A DNA stretch of 15,295 nt, taken from Candidatus Methylomirabilota bacterium (GTDB lineage: Bacteria > Methylomirabilota > Methylomirabilia > Methylomirabilales > 2-02-FULL-66-22). The translations under genes were made by a program, and so were the position numbers. The notes beneath the pieces were generated by a model, which saw nothing but the letters and a program-made list of their open reading frames with translations, made no database searches and was not told where the DNA came from. Location: the NCBI GenBank assembly GCA_016208645.1, contig JACQXP010000330.1, forward strand, positions 1 to 15,295, in the 5' to 3' direction. Positions 6,563 through 13,853 of this stretch are shown one piece after another (position 1 is the stretch's first letter; every line of letters begins with the position of its first letter).

Positions 6563-7212
6563 CGCGACCGCTCGGTACCACCGTCCTGGTCCTGGCCGCG
6601 GCCCTGCTCGCGGGGTGCGCCATCACCTCCGGTTCCACCCGCGAGTCCGTGGGCGAGACGATTCACGGCATCAGCGTCAGCAACACGATCCAGTTCCGCT
6701 ACCAGGGGGACCGCGTGCTGGCCCCCCTGGGGCTCCGCGTCGAAACCTATCGCCGGGAGGTCTTCGTCTCCGGCCTGGTCCAGAACGACGCGCAGCGGGT
6801 CCGCGCCGTGGCCATCGCCCGCGACACGCCGGGGGTGCTTGCCGCCTACTTCGTGGATACGGACCTGCCCGGCCGGCCGGTGAGCCGCGCGCACTACCGC
6901 GCCGGCGCGGGACAGATCTGGTCGGCGCTGGTTGCCGCGGTCCGCGCGGCCGGCTACCAGGTCGAGGAGCGGCGAGAGGGCCGCAGCCTGGTCACGAGCT
7001 GGAGGCGGCTCTCGCCGAGCTGGCGGACGCTCTGGATGGGCAGCCAGGAGCGGGTGCGCCTTTCCCTGTTCCCTCATGGTGATGTCGTGACGGTGATCGC
7101 CGTGGTCGACCGTCTGGACGAGGGGAGCGTTTCCTGGCAGATCGAGCGCGAGCAGGCTGTCCTGGACGGCATTCGGGAAGCCCTGGAGCGGGAGGCCGCG
7201 TCCCGCTCGTAA
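6559..7212 (+). CDS. BON-domain outer-membrane lipoprotein
   Basis: The 217-residue product begins with a lipoprotein signal ending in LLAGC (C20). Residues about 38-105 resemble a BON domain (...LRVETYRREVFVSGLVQNDAQRVRAVAIARDTPGVLAAYFVDTD), found in periplasmic or outer-membrane proteins thought to bind lipid. The second half (about 110-217) reads as alternating helix and beta strands (IWSALVAAVRAAGYQVEE...RVRLSLFP.GDVVTVIAVVDR), faintly like the helix-grip domains of BamC; that is an impression only. The start is the ATG of an ATGA overlap with the CBS gene. Why an envelope lipoprotein is coupled to a CBS protein downstream of an aldehyde oxidoreductase is unclear. Confidence 0.8.
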   Translation: MTRPLGTTVLVLAAALLAGCAITSGSTRESVGETIHGISVSNTIQFRYQGDRVLAPLGLRVETYRREVFVSGLVQNDAQRVRAVAIARDTPGVLAAYFVDTDLPGRPVSRAHYRAGAGQIWSALVAAVRAAGYQVEERREGRSLVTSWRRLSPSWRTLWMGSQERVRLSLFPHGDVVTVIAVVDRLDEGSVSWQIEREQAVLDGIREALEREAASRS

Positions 7213-7440
7213 GCCCCCCGCTTGCCCTCGCCTTCTCCCCCGTCGCACCCCACACCCACTTCCCGCCACTCCTGTGACGATCCCCGCGCCGTCGCCGTCC
7301 CCGCGGGCCGGAAACCGCCCTGCGGCCTCGGCGTCGCGCGAAGGAAGACGCACTCCTCCGGCGTGGTCCGGGGAGGAAAGGGCGGGATGGCCGACTCGAT
7401 CCTGGAGGGATGCGGTGCTGGGGCGGACAAGGACGGGCGG
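7213..7440. other. Convergent intergenic stretch
   Basis: This stretch separates the lipoprotein stop from the stop of the small gene on the other strand. It has a pyrimidine-rich part (about 7217-7265) and a weak interrupted stem (7354-7361 with 7368-7377) without a T-run. No gene or convincing terminator was seen. Confidence 0.5.
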
Positions 7441-7665
7441 CTAGACGACTTCTTCCATGGAGATCACCTGGCGCTTGTTGATGGCCATGAAGGGGGTGTG
7501 AGATTGGGCCTGCCCCTCGGCCACGGCATCGGTCAGGGCAAAAAAATCCCCCTTGAGGTTCAGGGCGTCCAGGGTCCGGATGTTCTTCGGCTTGCTCATC
7601 TTGCCGACGAGCACGCCAGCGATGGTTACCACCCTGACCTTGACCGAGGTTTCCTCCATCGCCAT
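7441..7665 (-). CDS. Small conserved-looking protein of unknown function (74 aa)
   Basis: The 74-residue product starts MAMEETSVKVRVVTIAG. The ATG at 7665 has AGGGAGG (7673-7678 on the minus strand) seven bases upstream, which decides against a longer open frame reaching 7746. The chain looks like an all-beta small domain: KVRVVTIAGVLVGKM, then FFALTDA and a final FMAINKRQVISMEEV. Pairs such as FxALTDA with FxAINKRxV recur in short, uncharacterised bacterial proteins that I cannot name with confidence. It has no signal peptide, membrane segment or cysteine. It is divergent from the hopanoid operon, sharing a 299-base upstream region, and has its own promoter. Confidence 0.75.
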   Translation of the reverse strand: MAMEETSVKVRVVTIAGVLVGKMSKPKNIRTLDALNLKGDFFALTDAVAEGQAQSHTPFMAINKRQVISMEEVV

Positions 7666-7678
7666 GGTGTTGCCTCCC

Positions 7679-7700
7679 TTGGATTGGCCTTGGATTGGCC
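7679..7700. repeat. Tandem 11-bp repeat in the leader of the small gene
   Basis: TTGGATTGGCC occurs twice in direct succession (7679-7689, 7690-7700). On the minus strand it lies just upstream of the ribosome binding site of the 74-residue gene, inside its predicted leader. Confidence 0.6.
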
Positions 7701-7746
7701 GTGAACTGGCGTGAGCCCTGGCTGGGACCGCCCGTCGAATTGGCAT

Positions 7747-7776
7747 CCCATACCACTACTGCCGCGCGATTGTCAA
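7747..7776 (-). promoter_or_regulatory. Sigma-70-type promoter of the small gene
   Basis: On the minus strand a perfect TTGACA (7776-7771), an 18-base spacer and TATGGG (7752-7747) precede the 74-residue gene. The leader would be about 75 bases. It is back to back with the hopanoid promoter about 75 bases away. Confidence 0.55.
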
Positions 7777-7851
7777 CCGTTTTGGCCGCCAAATGAAAAT
7801 ATTCCCCCCGGGTCTCGCGCGCAGACAATTCCCCGCGCAAGGCGAAACCGT

Positions 7852-7880
7852 TTGATTTTTCTGGGGCTCTGTGGTAGAAA
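7852..7880 (+). promoter_or_regulatory. Sigma-70-type promoter of the hopanoid operon
   Basis: TTGATT (7852-7857), a 17-base spacer and TAGAAA (7875-7880) form a recognisable vegetative promoter in an AT-richer patch. Transcription would start near 7887, about 78 bases before the hpnA start codon. Confidence 0.55.
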
Positions 7881-7964
7881 ATCGCCTTACTTCGGCGACG
7901 GCCCTGGGACTCCGCAGGGCCGGATCGGGATCGGGGACCGCCGTCGTCCCTGCCAGGGGCGCCC

Positions 7965-8965
7965 ATGGGCGACGTGACGGTCGTGACGGGCGGAACGGGC
8001 TTTGTCGGGGCTGCGGTCATCCGCCACCTGGTGGCGGCCGGGCATCACGTCCGGGCGCTGGCCCGCCCCGGCAGTGACCGCCGCCTGCTCGCCGACCTTC
8101 CCGTCGAAATCGCCGATGGCGACCTGACCGATGCCGCCTCTCTCGGGCACCTCCTGAAGGGCGGCGGGCGACTGTTCCACGTGGCCGCCTTCTACAGCCT
8201 GTGGGCCCGGGATCGCCGGCTGTTCTATGACATCAATGTGGAGGGCACGCGCCGGATCCTCCGGGCGGCGGCGGACGCGGGCGTGGGACGGGTGGTGTAC
8301 ACCAGCACCGTCGGGGCGCTGGGATCCCACCCGGCGGCGGTGCCGGGACCGAGGAGACGCCGGTCAGCCTGGCGGATATGGTGGGGGATTACAAGCGGTC
8401 CAAGTTCCTGGCCGAGGAGGTGGCGCGCGAGTTTGCCCGGCAGGGGCTGCCCGTGGTGATCGTGAATCCCAGCACCCCGGTCGGCCCCGGGGACATCAAA
8501 CCCACTCCCACGGGACAAATGATCGTGGATTTCCTGCGCGGACGGATGTGGGCGTACCTCCCCACTGGGCTGAACCTTGTGGACGTGGATGACGTCGCCG
8601 CGGGACACCGGCTGGCGGCCGAGCGGGGGCGGGTCGGCGAGCGGTACATCCTCGGCGGCAGAAACCTCACCCTCCGCGAGATCTTCGGGCTCCTGGGACG
8701 GATCACGGGCATCCGGCCGCCCCGCCTCAAGGTGTCGGCCGGCCTGATCCTGCCCCTGGCCCGGCTGTCCGAGTGGATCGCGGATCACCTCACGGACCGG
8801 CCGCCCATGATCCCGGTGGATGCGGTCCGCATGGCGCAAAAGACCATGTTCTTCGACGGCCGGAAGGCCATCCGCGCGCTGGGGCTGCCCCAGTCCCCGG
8901 TGGAAGACGCGCTGGCCCGGGCGGTGCGGTGGTTTCGGGAGAAGGGGTACGCCCCCACCCCGTAG
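7965..8965 (+). pseudogene. hpnA: hpnA, hopanoid-associated NAD(P)-sugar-epimerase-type protein, frameshifted
   Basis: Two frames together make one HpnA-like short-chain dehydrogenase/epimerase. The first (from the ATG at 7965) carries the nucleotide-binding TGGTGFVGAAV, the GDLTD acidic turn, the VAAFYSLW motif and VVYTSTVGALG. Homology stops near 8325-8345, after which that frame runs into Arg-rich nonsense and ends at 8459. The second frame picks up as GTEETPVSLADM and carries the catalytic YKRSK and the rest to 8965. The span is 1001 bases; adding one base gives 334 codons, the normal HpnA length. So one base is missing near 8322-8340, in a run of GGCGGCGGT. It could be a real mutation or a sequencing error. 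HpnA is the first gene of the hopanoid operon; its exact step is not settled. The catalytic Tyr-Lys pair lies after the break. Confidence 0.85.
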
Positions 8966-8984
8966 GACAGCGCCGAGAGCCGGG

Positions 8985-9020
8985 ACCCAACGCACTGGCG
9001 ACGGCCGATGTGCGTTGGGT
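8985..9020. repeat. 11-bp perfect hairpin between hpnA and the next gene
   Basis: ACCCAACGCAC (8985-8995) pairs perfectly with GTGCGTTGGGT (9010-9020). GGC/GCC inside the 14-base loop can extend the fold. No T-run follows, so it is not a standard terminator. It lies in the 125-base gap of an otherwise tightly packed operon and might be a protein site, an RNA-stability element or an attenuator. Confidence 0.65.
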
Positions 9021-9090
9021 GCCCGTGCGCCGAGAGGGGAGTACGCAGCGGCGCGCGGCCGGCGAGTTCTCGGGTGAGGGGCGTAGCTGA

Positions 9091-9927
9091 GTGGACATGG
9101 CGGAAATCCCGAGGCTCCTCCTGGGCAGCCTGCTGCTTCGCCCCTACGTGTTCGCCTTCCTGCTGCTGCACCTGCTGGGGGCGAGCGCGCTCCTCGGCTG
9201 GCGGCGCACGGGCGCCTTCACGCTCATCACCTGGGGGGTAGCGTTCGCGGCGGAGCACAGTTCGATCCGGACGGGCATCCCCTTCGGATGGTATTATTAC
9301 ATCCCCGCGACGGCCACGCGGGAGCTGTGGATCGCCGGCGTCCCGTTCTTTGATTCCCTGTCGTTCGCATTTCTCCTGGTGGCCAGCTACGGCCTGGCCT
9401 GGTTTCTCCTGGCCGGCGGCCGCCCCGTCTCCGATGGATCCAGCGGTCCCGTCGCGAGTGGCTGGGGGGTCGCCCCGCGGCCTCGCCGGATGCGCCATCT
9501 GGCGCTCGCGTCGCTCCTGTTCGTCCTGGTGGACGTGGTGATCGATCCGGTGGCCCTGCGGGGTGACCGGTGGTTCCTGGGCCAGCTCTACGGGTATCCC
9601 GAGCCGGGCATCTACTTCGGGGTGCCCCTGGCCAACTTCCTGGGGTGGGGCGTGGTGGGGGGAACGGCTACGGCGCTGTATCATGCATGGGAACGCCGCC
9701 TCCCCCCGGCGTCGGTGGCGCGGTTTGAGGGCCGGGCGGTCCTCTGCCCCGCGCTGTACTTCCTGGTCCTGGCCTTCAATCTGGCGATCACGTTTGCCCT
9801 GGGGGAATGGCGGCTCCTGCTGTGCGGGGTCCTGCTCACGCTGCCGGTATTCCTCTGGACCATAGCCGTCCTCGTGAGGCCGCGAGCGCTCGCTTGGAGA
9901 CCGCGGCCGGAGGAGATACGCGCATGA
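9091..9927 (+). CDS. CruF/DUF422-type carotenoid-biosynthesis membrane protein
   Basis: The 278-residue polytopic membrane protein has about seven hydrophobic segments. It shows the Caroten_synth (DUF422) pattern: FAAEHSSIRTGIPFGWYYY (about 54-72), then PFFDSLSFAFLLVASYGL, VDVVIDPVA (about 148-156) and YFGVPLANFLGWG (about 175-187). The archaeal and bacterial relative CruF is a carotenoid 1',2'-hydratase acting on the isoprenoid end group of lycopene-type chains. Here the gene lies between hpnA and hpnH and overlaps hpnH as ATGA, so it belongs to the hopanoid operon. Its substrate could be squalene, a hopanoid or a carotenoid; no carotenoid gene is nearby. A GTG at 9091 has GAGGG ten bases upstream; an ATG at 9097 is the alternative start. 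Family call firm, function here unknown. Confidence 0.83.
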   Translation: MDMAEIPRLLLGSLLLRPYVFAFLLLHLLGASALLGWRRTGAFTLITWGVAFAAEHSSIRTGIPFGWYYYIPATATRELWIAGVPFFDSLSFAFLLVASYGLAWFLLAGGRPVSDGSSGPVASGWGVAPRPRRMRHLALASLLFVLVDVVIDPVALRGDRWFLGQLYGYPEPGIYFGVPLANFLGWGVVGGTATALYHAWERRLPPASVARFEGRAVLCPALYFLVLAFNLAITFALGEWRLLLCGVLLTLPVFLWTIAVLVRPRALAWRPRPEEIRA

Positions 9928-10925
9928 GGTTTCCCATCCAGCTTCACTACACCTTGACGAAGTACATGGTGATGAACGCTCTGCGGGGGAAAAAGCGATA
10001 CCCGTTCGTCCTGATGCTGGAGCCGACCCACCTGTGCAACCTGGCCTGCGAGGGGTGCGGCAAGATTCGCGAGTTCGAGAGCACCATCCGGGACATGCTC
10101 CCCCTGGAGACCTGCCTGAAGGCGGTGGACGAGTGCGGGGCCCCCATCGTCTCCATCTGCGGCGGCGAGCCGACCATCTACCCGCACCTGGGCGAGCTGG
10201 TCAACGAGTTGCTCCGCCGCAAGAAGTTCATCTACCTGTGCACCAACGCCATCAAGCTGGACAAGTGGCTTCCCCAGTGGAAGCCCAGCCCCTACATGAC
10301 CATCAACGTCTCCATGGACGGCCTGGAGCCGACCCACGACCTGGTCCGTTCCCGCAAGGGGCTGTACCAGATCGACATCCGGATGATCAAGCTGGCGAAG
10401 TCCCTGGGCTTCCGGATCGTCACCAACACCACCGTCTACAAGGAGACCAAGATCGACGAGATCGAGCAGCTCTTCGCCGACCTCGCGGCCATCGGGGTGG
10501 ATGGATTCCTGGTCTCCCCGGCGTACGAGTACACGGTCCTCAAGGGCCGGGACATCTTCCTGGAGAAGCGCCAAACCCACGAGAAGTTCCAGCGCGTCTG
10601 GGAGCTGTCCAAGCGGTACCGCCTCCTCAGCACGCCCATGTACCTGCGCTACCTCAAGGGTGAGCGGGAGCTGAAATGCTCCCCCTGGGGGAACCCCAAT
10701 TTCAACCCCCAGGGCTGGAAGGGGCCCTGCTACCTCATCACCGACGCCCACTACCAGACCTTCGACGAGCTCATGACCAGGACCGACTGGGAGAAGTACG
10801 AGAACAAGCGGGACGACCGCTGCACCAACTGCATGATGCACAGCGGGTTCGAGCCCACCGTGATCCGGGAGGTGGGGAAGAGCTGGAAGGATCTCTGGGA
10901 GATGCTGCGCTGGAACTTCGCCTGA
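9924..10925 (+). CDS. hpnH: HpnH, radical SAM adenosylhopane synthase
   Basis: The product has 333 residues. It has the radical-SAM cluster motif C38-x3-C42-x2-C45 (CNLACEGC), the GGEP-type SAM motif CGGEPT (79-84) and the family's C-terminal cysteine-rich end (DRCTNCMMH). HpnH forms a 5'-deoxyadenosyl radical and adds it to hopene, the first step of the bacteriohopanepolyol side chain. In the Streptomyces enzyme Cys106 is reported, as I recall, as hydrogen donor; here C106 is the cysteine of YLCTNAI, an apparent exact match not verified by alignment. The start is MRFPIQL at 9924: the frame is open further upstream, but GGAGGAGA (9909-9916) and the ATGA overlap with the preceding gene fix it. 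The next gene follows after 10 bases. Confidence 0.95.
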   Translation: MRFPIQLHYTLTKYMVMNALRGKKRYPFVLMLEPTHLCNLACEGCGKIREFESTIRDMLPLETCLKAVDECGAPIVSICGGEPTIYPHLGELVNELLRRKKFIYLCTNAIKLDKWLPQWKPSPYMTINVSMDGLEPTHDLVRSRKGLYQIDIRMIKLAKSLGFRIVTNTTVYKETKIDEIEQLFADLAAIGVDGFLVSPAYEYTVLKGRDIFLEKRQTHEKFQRVWELSKRYRLLSTPMYLRYLKGERELKCSPWGNPNFNPQGWKGPCYLITDAHYQTFDELMTRTDWEKYENKRDDRCTNCMMHSGFEPTVIREVGKSWKDLWEMLRWNFA

Positions 10926-10935
10926 AGGAGATCCC

Positions 10936-12930
10936 GTGACCCCCCCCATCCCCAGCAGCCCGCGCCCCCACACCGCCGCGCCGGCCGAGGCCGCCCTGGA
11001 TCAGGTCATCCAGCGCGGGGTCGAGCTCCTCCTGCAGGGCCAGGACCCGGCCGGCTTCTGGGTCCACGAGCTGGAGGCGGACGCCACCATCACCTCCGAA
11101 TACCTCCTGCTGCGCCGGTGGCTCACCATCGCCGACGCCGCCACCGAGGCGAAGGCGATCCGGCACCTCCAGGCCATCCAGCTCCCCGAGGGGGGCTGGC
11201 CCATCTACCACAACGGGCCCGCCGACATCAGCGCCACCGTCAAGGCCTACTTCGCCCTGAAGATGGCGGGCGTCTCCCCCGATGCGCCCGGCATGGCACG
11301 GGCGCGCCAGACGGTGCTGGAGCTGGGCGGAATCACCCGGGTCAACGTCTTCAGCAAGATCCTGCTGGCGCTCTTCGGCGAGTATCCGTGGGACGGGGTG
11401 CCCTGTATGCCGGTGGAGATCTGCCTGCTCCCCCGCTGGTTCTACTTCAACCTCTACGAGATCTCCTACTGGTCCCGGACCGTCCTGGTGCCGCTCTTGA
11501 TCATCTTCGCGCACCGACCTGTCCGGCCCGTGCCCCGCGACGCGGGACTGGACGAGTTGTACCTGCTCCCGCGGGAGCAGACGACCTTCTCGCTGCCGCG
11601 GGACCCCCAGACCTTCACCTGGCGGAACTTCTTCCTGGTCGTGGACCGGATCCTGCGATTCCACGATCGGTTCGCCCCGCGCGCGTCCCGGCAGCGCGCC
11701 ATCCGGGAGGCGACACGCTGGATGCTCGAGCGCATGCAGGGCGAGGGCGGCCTGGGTGGGATCTACCCCGCCATGGCGAACTCCGTCGTGGCCCTGACCT
11801 GTCTGGGCTACCCCGTGGACCATCCCCTGGTCCGAAAGGCCCTCCGCGAGATCGATGCGCAGCGGGTCGAGACGGCCGACACGCTCCGCGTCCAGCCCTG
11901 TCTGTCGCCGGTGTGGGACACCGCGCTCACCATCAACACGCTGATCGATGCCGGGCTTCCCCCCGATCACCCGGCCCTGGGCAGGGCCGGCAAGTGGCTG
12001 CTCGGCAAGCAGACGCGTCGCACCGGGGACTGGCGGCTGAAGGCGCCCGCGACGCCGCCGGGAGGCTGGCCCTTCCAGTTCGAGAACGAGTTCTATCCCG
12101 ACGTGGATGATACGGCCGCGGTGCTCATGGCCCTCCGCAAGATCCGCGTCCCCGACGAGGAGGCCAAGACCCGCGGAATCGCCCGCGGGCTCAACTGGAT
12201 CCTCGCCCTGCAGGGGAGGGACGGGGGCTGGGGGGCCTACGACAAGGACAACAACCGGATGGTGTTCAACCTGATCCCCTTCGCCGACCACGGCGCCCTC
12301 ATGGATCCCAGCACCGAGGACCTGGCGGGCCGCGTCCTGGAGGCGCTGGGGTACCTGGGGTTCCGGCCGGACGAGCCGGCGGCGGCGAAGGCCATCGCCT
12401 TCCTCAAGACGCGCCAGTGCTGGGACGGCTCCTGGTACGGGCGCTGGGGGGTGAACTACCTCTACGGCACGTGGTCGGTCCTGGCCGGCCTCGACGCCAT
12501 CGGCGAGGACATGGGCGCCCCCTACGTCCGCAGGGCCGTGGCCTGGATCCTGAGCCGCCAGAATCCCGACGGTGGCTGGGGCGAGTCCTGCTATACCTAC
12601 GACGATCCCCGCACGGCCGGCATGGGCAAGAGCACGGCGTCGCAGACCGCCTGGGCGCTCTTGGCGCTGCTGCACGCGGGCGAAGCGGCGCATCCCGCCG
12701 TGGCCCGAGGCATCCGGTTCCTCCTGGAGACGCGGACGCCTGACGGGCTCTGGCACGAGGCGGAGTTCACCGGGACGGGCTTCCCGCGAGTCTTCTACCT
12801 CCGGTACCACGGCTACTCAGTCTTCTTCCCCCTCTGGGCCCTGGCCCTGTATCGCCGCCGCCTGTCGGCCGCGACGGGGAGTCGCCAGGCGTCCGTCACC
12901 CGCCTCCGGCATCCCGAGACACGGGTGTGA
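10936..12930 (+). CDS. shc: Squalene-hopene cyclase
   Basis: The product has 664 residues, typical for the family. Shc folds squalene into pentacyclic hopene or hopanol at the inner membrane. The catalytic DxDD motif is intact as D389-V-D391-D392-T-A. QW-type repeats occur along the chain: QLPEGGW (about 82-88), QGRDGGWGAYDKDN (426-439), CWDGSWYGRWGVNYLYGTW (495-513) and QNPDGGWGE (542-550). The start is a GTG with AAGGAG (10925-10930) overlapping the hpnH stop, so translation is coupled. The enzyme supplies hopene to HpnH upstream. Nothing is truncated. The genes for squalene formation (hpnCDE) are not in the window. Confidence 0.97.
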   Translation: MTPPIPSSPRPHTAAPAEAALDQVIQRGVELLLQGQDPAGFWVHELEADATITSEYLLLRRWLTIADAATEAKAIRHLQAIQLPEGGWPIYHNGPADISATVKAYFALKMAGVSPDAPGMARARQTVLELGGITRVNVFSKILLALFGEYPWDGVPCMPVEICLLPRWFYFNLYEISYWSRTVLVPLLIIFAHRPVRPVPRDAGLDELYLLPREQTTFSLPRDPQTFTWRNFFLVVDRILRFHDRFAPRASRQRAIREATRWMLERMQGEGGLGGIYPAMANSVVALTCLGYPVDHPLVRKALREIDAQRVETADTLRVQPCLSPVWDTALTINTLIDAGLPPDHPALGRAGKWLLGKQTRRTGDWRLKAPATPPGGWPFQFENEFYPDVDDTAAVLMALRKIRVPDEEAKTRGIARGLNWILALQGRDGGWGAYDKDNNRMVFNLIPFADHGALMDPSTEDLAGRVLEALGYLGFRPDEPAAAKAIAFLKTRQCWDGSWYGRWGVNYLYGTWSVLAGLDAIGEDMGAPYVRRAVAWILSRQNPDGGWGESCYTYDDPRTAGMGKSTASQTAWALLALLHAGEAAHPAVARGIRFLLETRTPDGLWHEAEFTGTGFPRVFYLRYHGYSVFFPLWALALYRRRLSAATGSRQASVTRLRHPETRV

Positions 12931-13080
12931 GCCGCAGGGATCGCCCGGACCGGCGACGAGGCACCTCCCTCCTGCGTTCCTGCCTGCCGCATCACTGTCC
13001 CACAAGCCACGCGTGGGTTCCGGGGACATCCGTCGGGGTCTCCGGGATCTCCATGGCGGACGCTCGCGGGTAGGGCGGCG

Positions 13081-13830
13081 GTGGATCGTCCCATCGCGCT
13101 GGTGGTGGCCCTGGCGCAGGAGCGGCGGCCGCTCCAGCGCCGGCTGGCGGCCGCACGGCAGGGGCGAGCGGACGAATTCCGTCTGATCGCCGGTGAACTC
13201 GCGGGCCAGGCCGCGGTCCTCATCCAGGCCGGCATCGGACGGGATCGCGCCCGCCGCGCCCTCCTGGCGGCCGCGCACCGGTTCCCCTTTCGCGCCGCCT
13301 GGTCATTGGGATTCGCGGGTGGGCTGGCCGAGACTCTGTGTGCCGGCGATGTCGTCTGCCCGGCCGCGGTCTTGCTGGACGATGGGCGGACCGGCCGATC
13401 CTTCGGCGTGGCCCCCGCCCAGACGGCGGTGCGCGCCGCCCTCGCCGCCGCCGGACTCCGCATCCATGACGGGCCGCTCCTCACGGTGGATGATCCCCTG
13501 CGGACCCCGGAGGTGAAACGGGCGGCGCATCGGCGCACCGGGGCGGTCGCGGTGGACATGGAAGCGGCGGGCGTGGCCGAGGCGGCGCGGGACCTGGGGA
13601 TTCCGTGGCTGGCCATCAAGGCGGTGGTGGATGCGGCCGGGGAGACGCTGCCCGCCTTTCTGGCGGGCTGCACGACGGCCCGGGGCGACCTCCGTTGGCG
13701 GGGCCTGCTCCGGGGCCTCGCGTCGCGCAGGGGCGGGCGCACGCTCTGGCGGCTTCACCGGGCGTCCGGCCGGGCCGCCCGGGGCCTCCAGCGCGCGCTG
13801 GACGTGGCGTTCGCGGCCTGGTCGCCTTGA
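13081..13830 (+). CDS. hpnG: HpnG, adenosylhopane nucleosidase/phosphorylase
   Basis: The 249-residue product belongs to the PNP/UDP nucleoside phosphorylase superfamily. Motifs seen: ALAQE near the N-terminus (10-14), the substrate-loop GFAGGLAETLCAGDVV (77-92), VAVDMEAAGVAEAA (156-169) and IKAVVDAAGETLP (179-191) with the conserved Asp (184). HpnG releases adenine from adenosylhopane, giving the ribosyl intermediate for bacteriohopanetetrol or aminotriol. It follows hpnH and shc in pathway order after a 150-base gap that holds no gene. The GTG at 13081 has AGGGCGG just upstream; no better start is in frame. Confidence 0.9.
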   Translation: MDRPIALVVALAQERRPLQRRLAAARQGRADEFRLIAGELAGQAAVLIQAGIGRDRARRALLAAAHRFPFRAAWSLGFAGGLAETLCAGDVVCPAAVLLDDGRTGRSFGVAPAQTAVRAALAAAGLRIHDGPLLTVDDPLRTPEVKRAAHRRTGAVAVDMEAAGVAEAARDLGIPWLAIKAVVDAAGETLPAFLAGCTTARGDLRWRGLLRGLASRRGGRTLWRLHRASGRAARGLQRALDVAFAAWSP

Positions 13831-13853
13831 CGTCACCGTCGCACTCCAGTAGG

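Noticed and set aside
4934..10918. Further GGAACTT boxes at 4934-4940 and 10912-10918 as ECF promoters
   Set aside because: They lie inside coding sequence (encoding Asn-Phe) and no GTCTWA-like box follows at 15-17 bases.
10771..12810. A 679-codon minus-strand open frame opposite shc
   Set aside because: Low-complexity Arg/Gly/Pro composition and no motif; the plus strand encodes a complete cyclase.
13007..13016. Palindrome CCACGCGTGG before hpnG as an operator
   Set aside because: A 10-bp GC-rich palindrome with no nearby promoter boxes; expected by chance at this composition.
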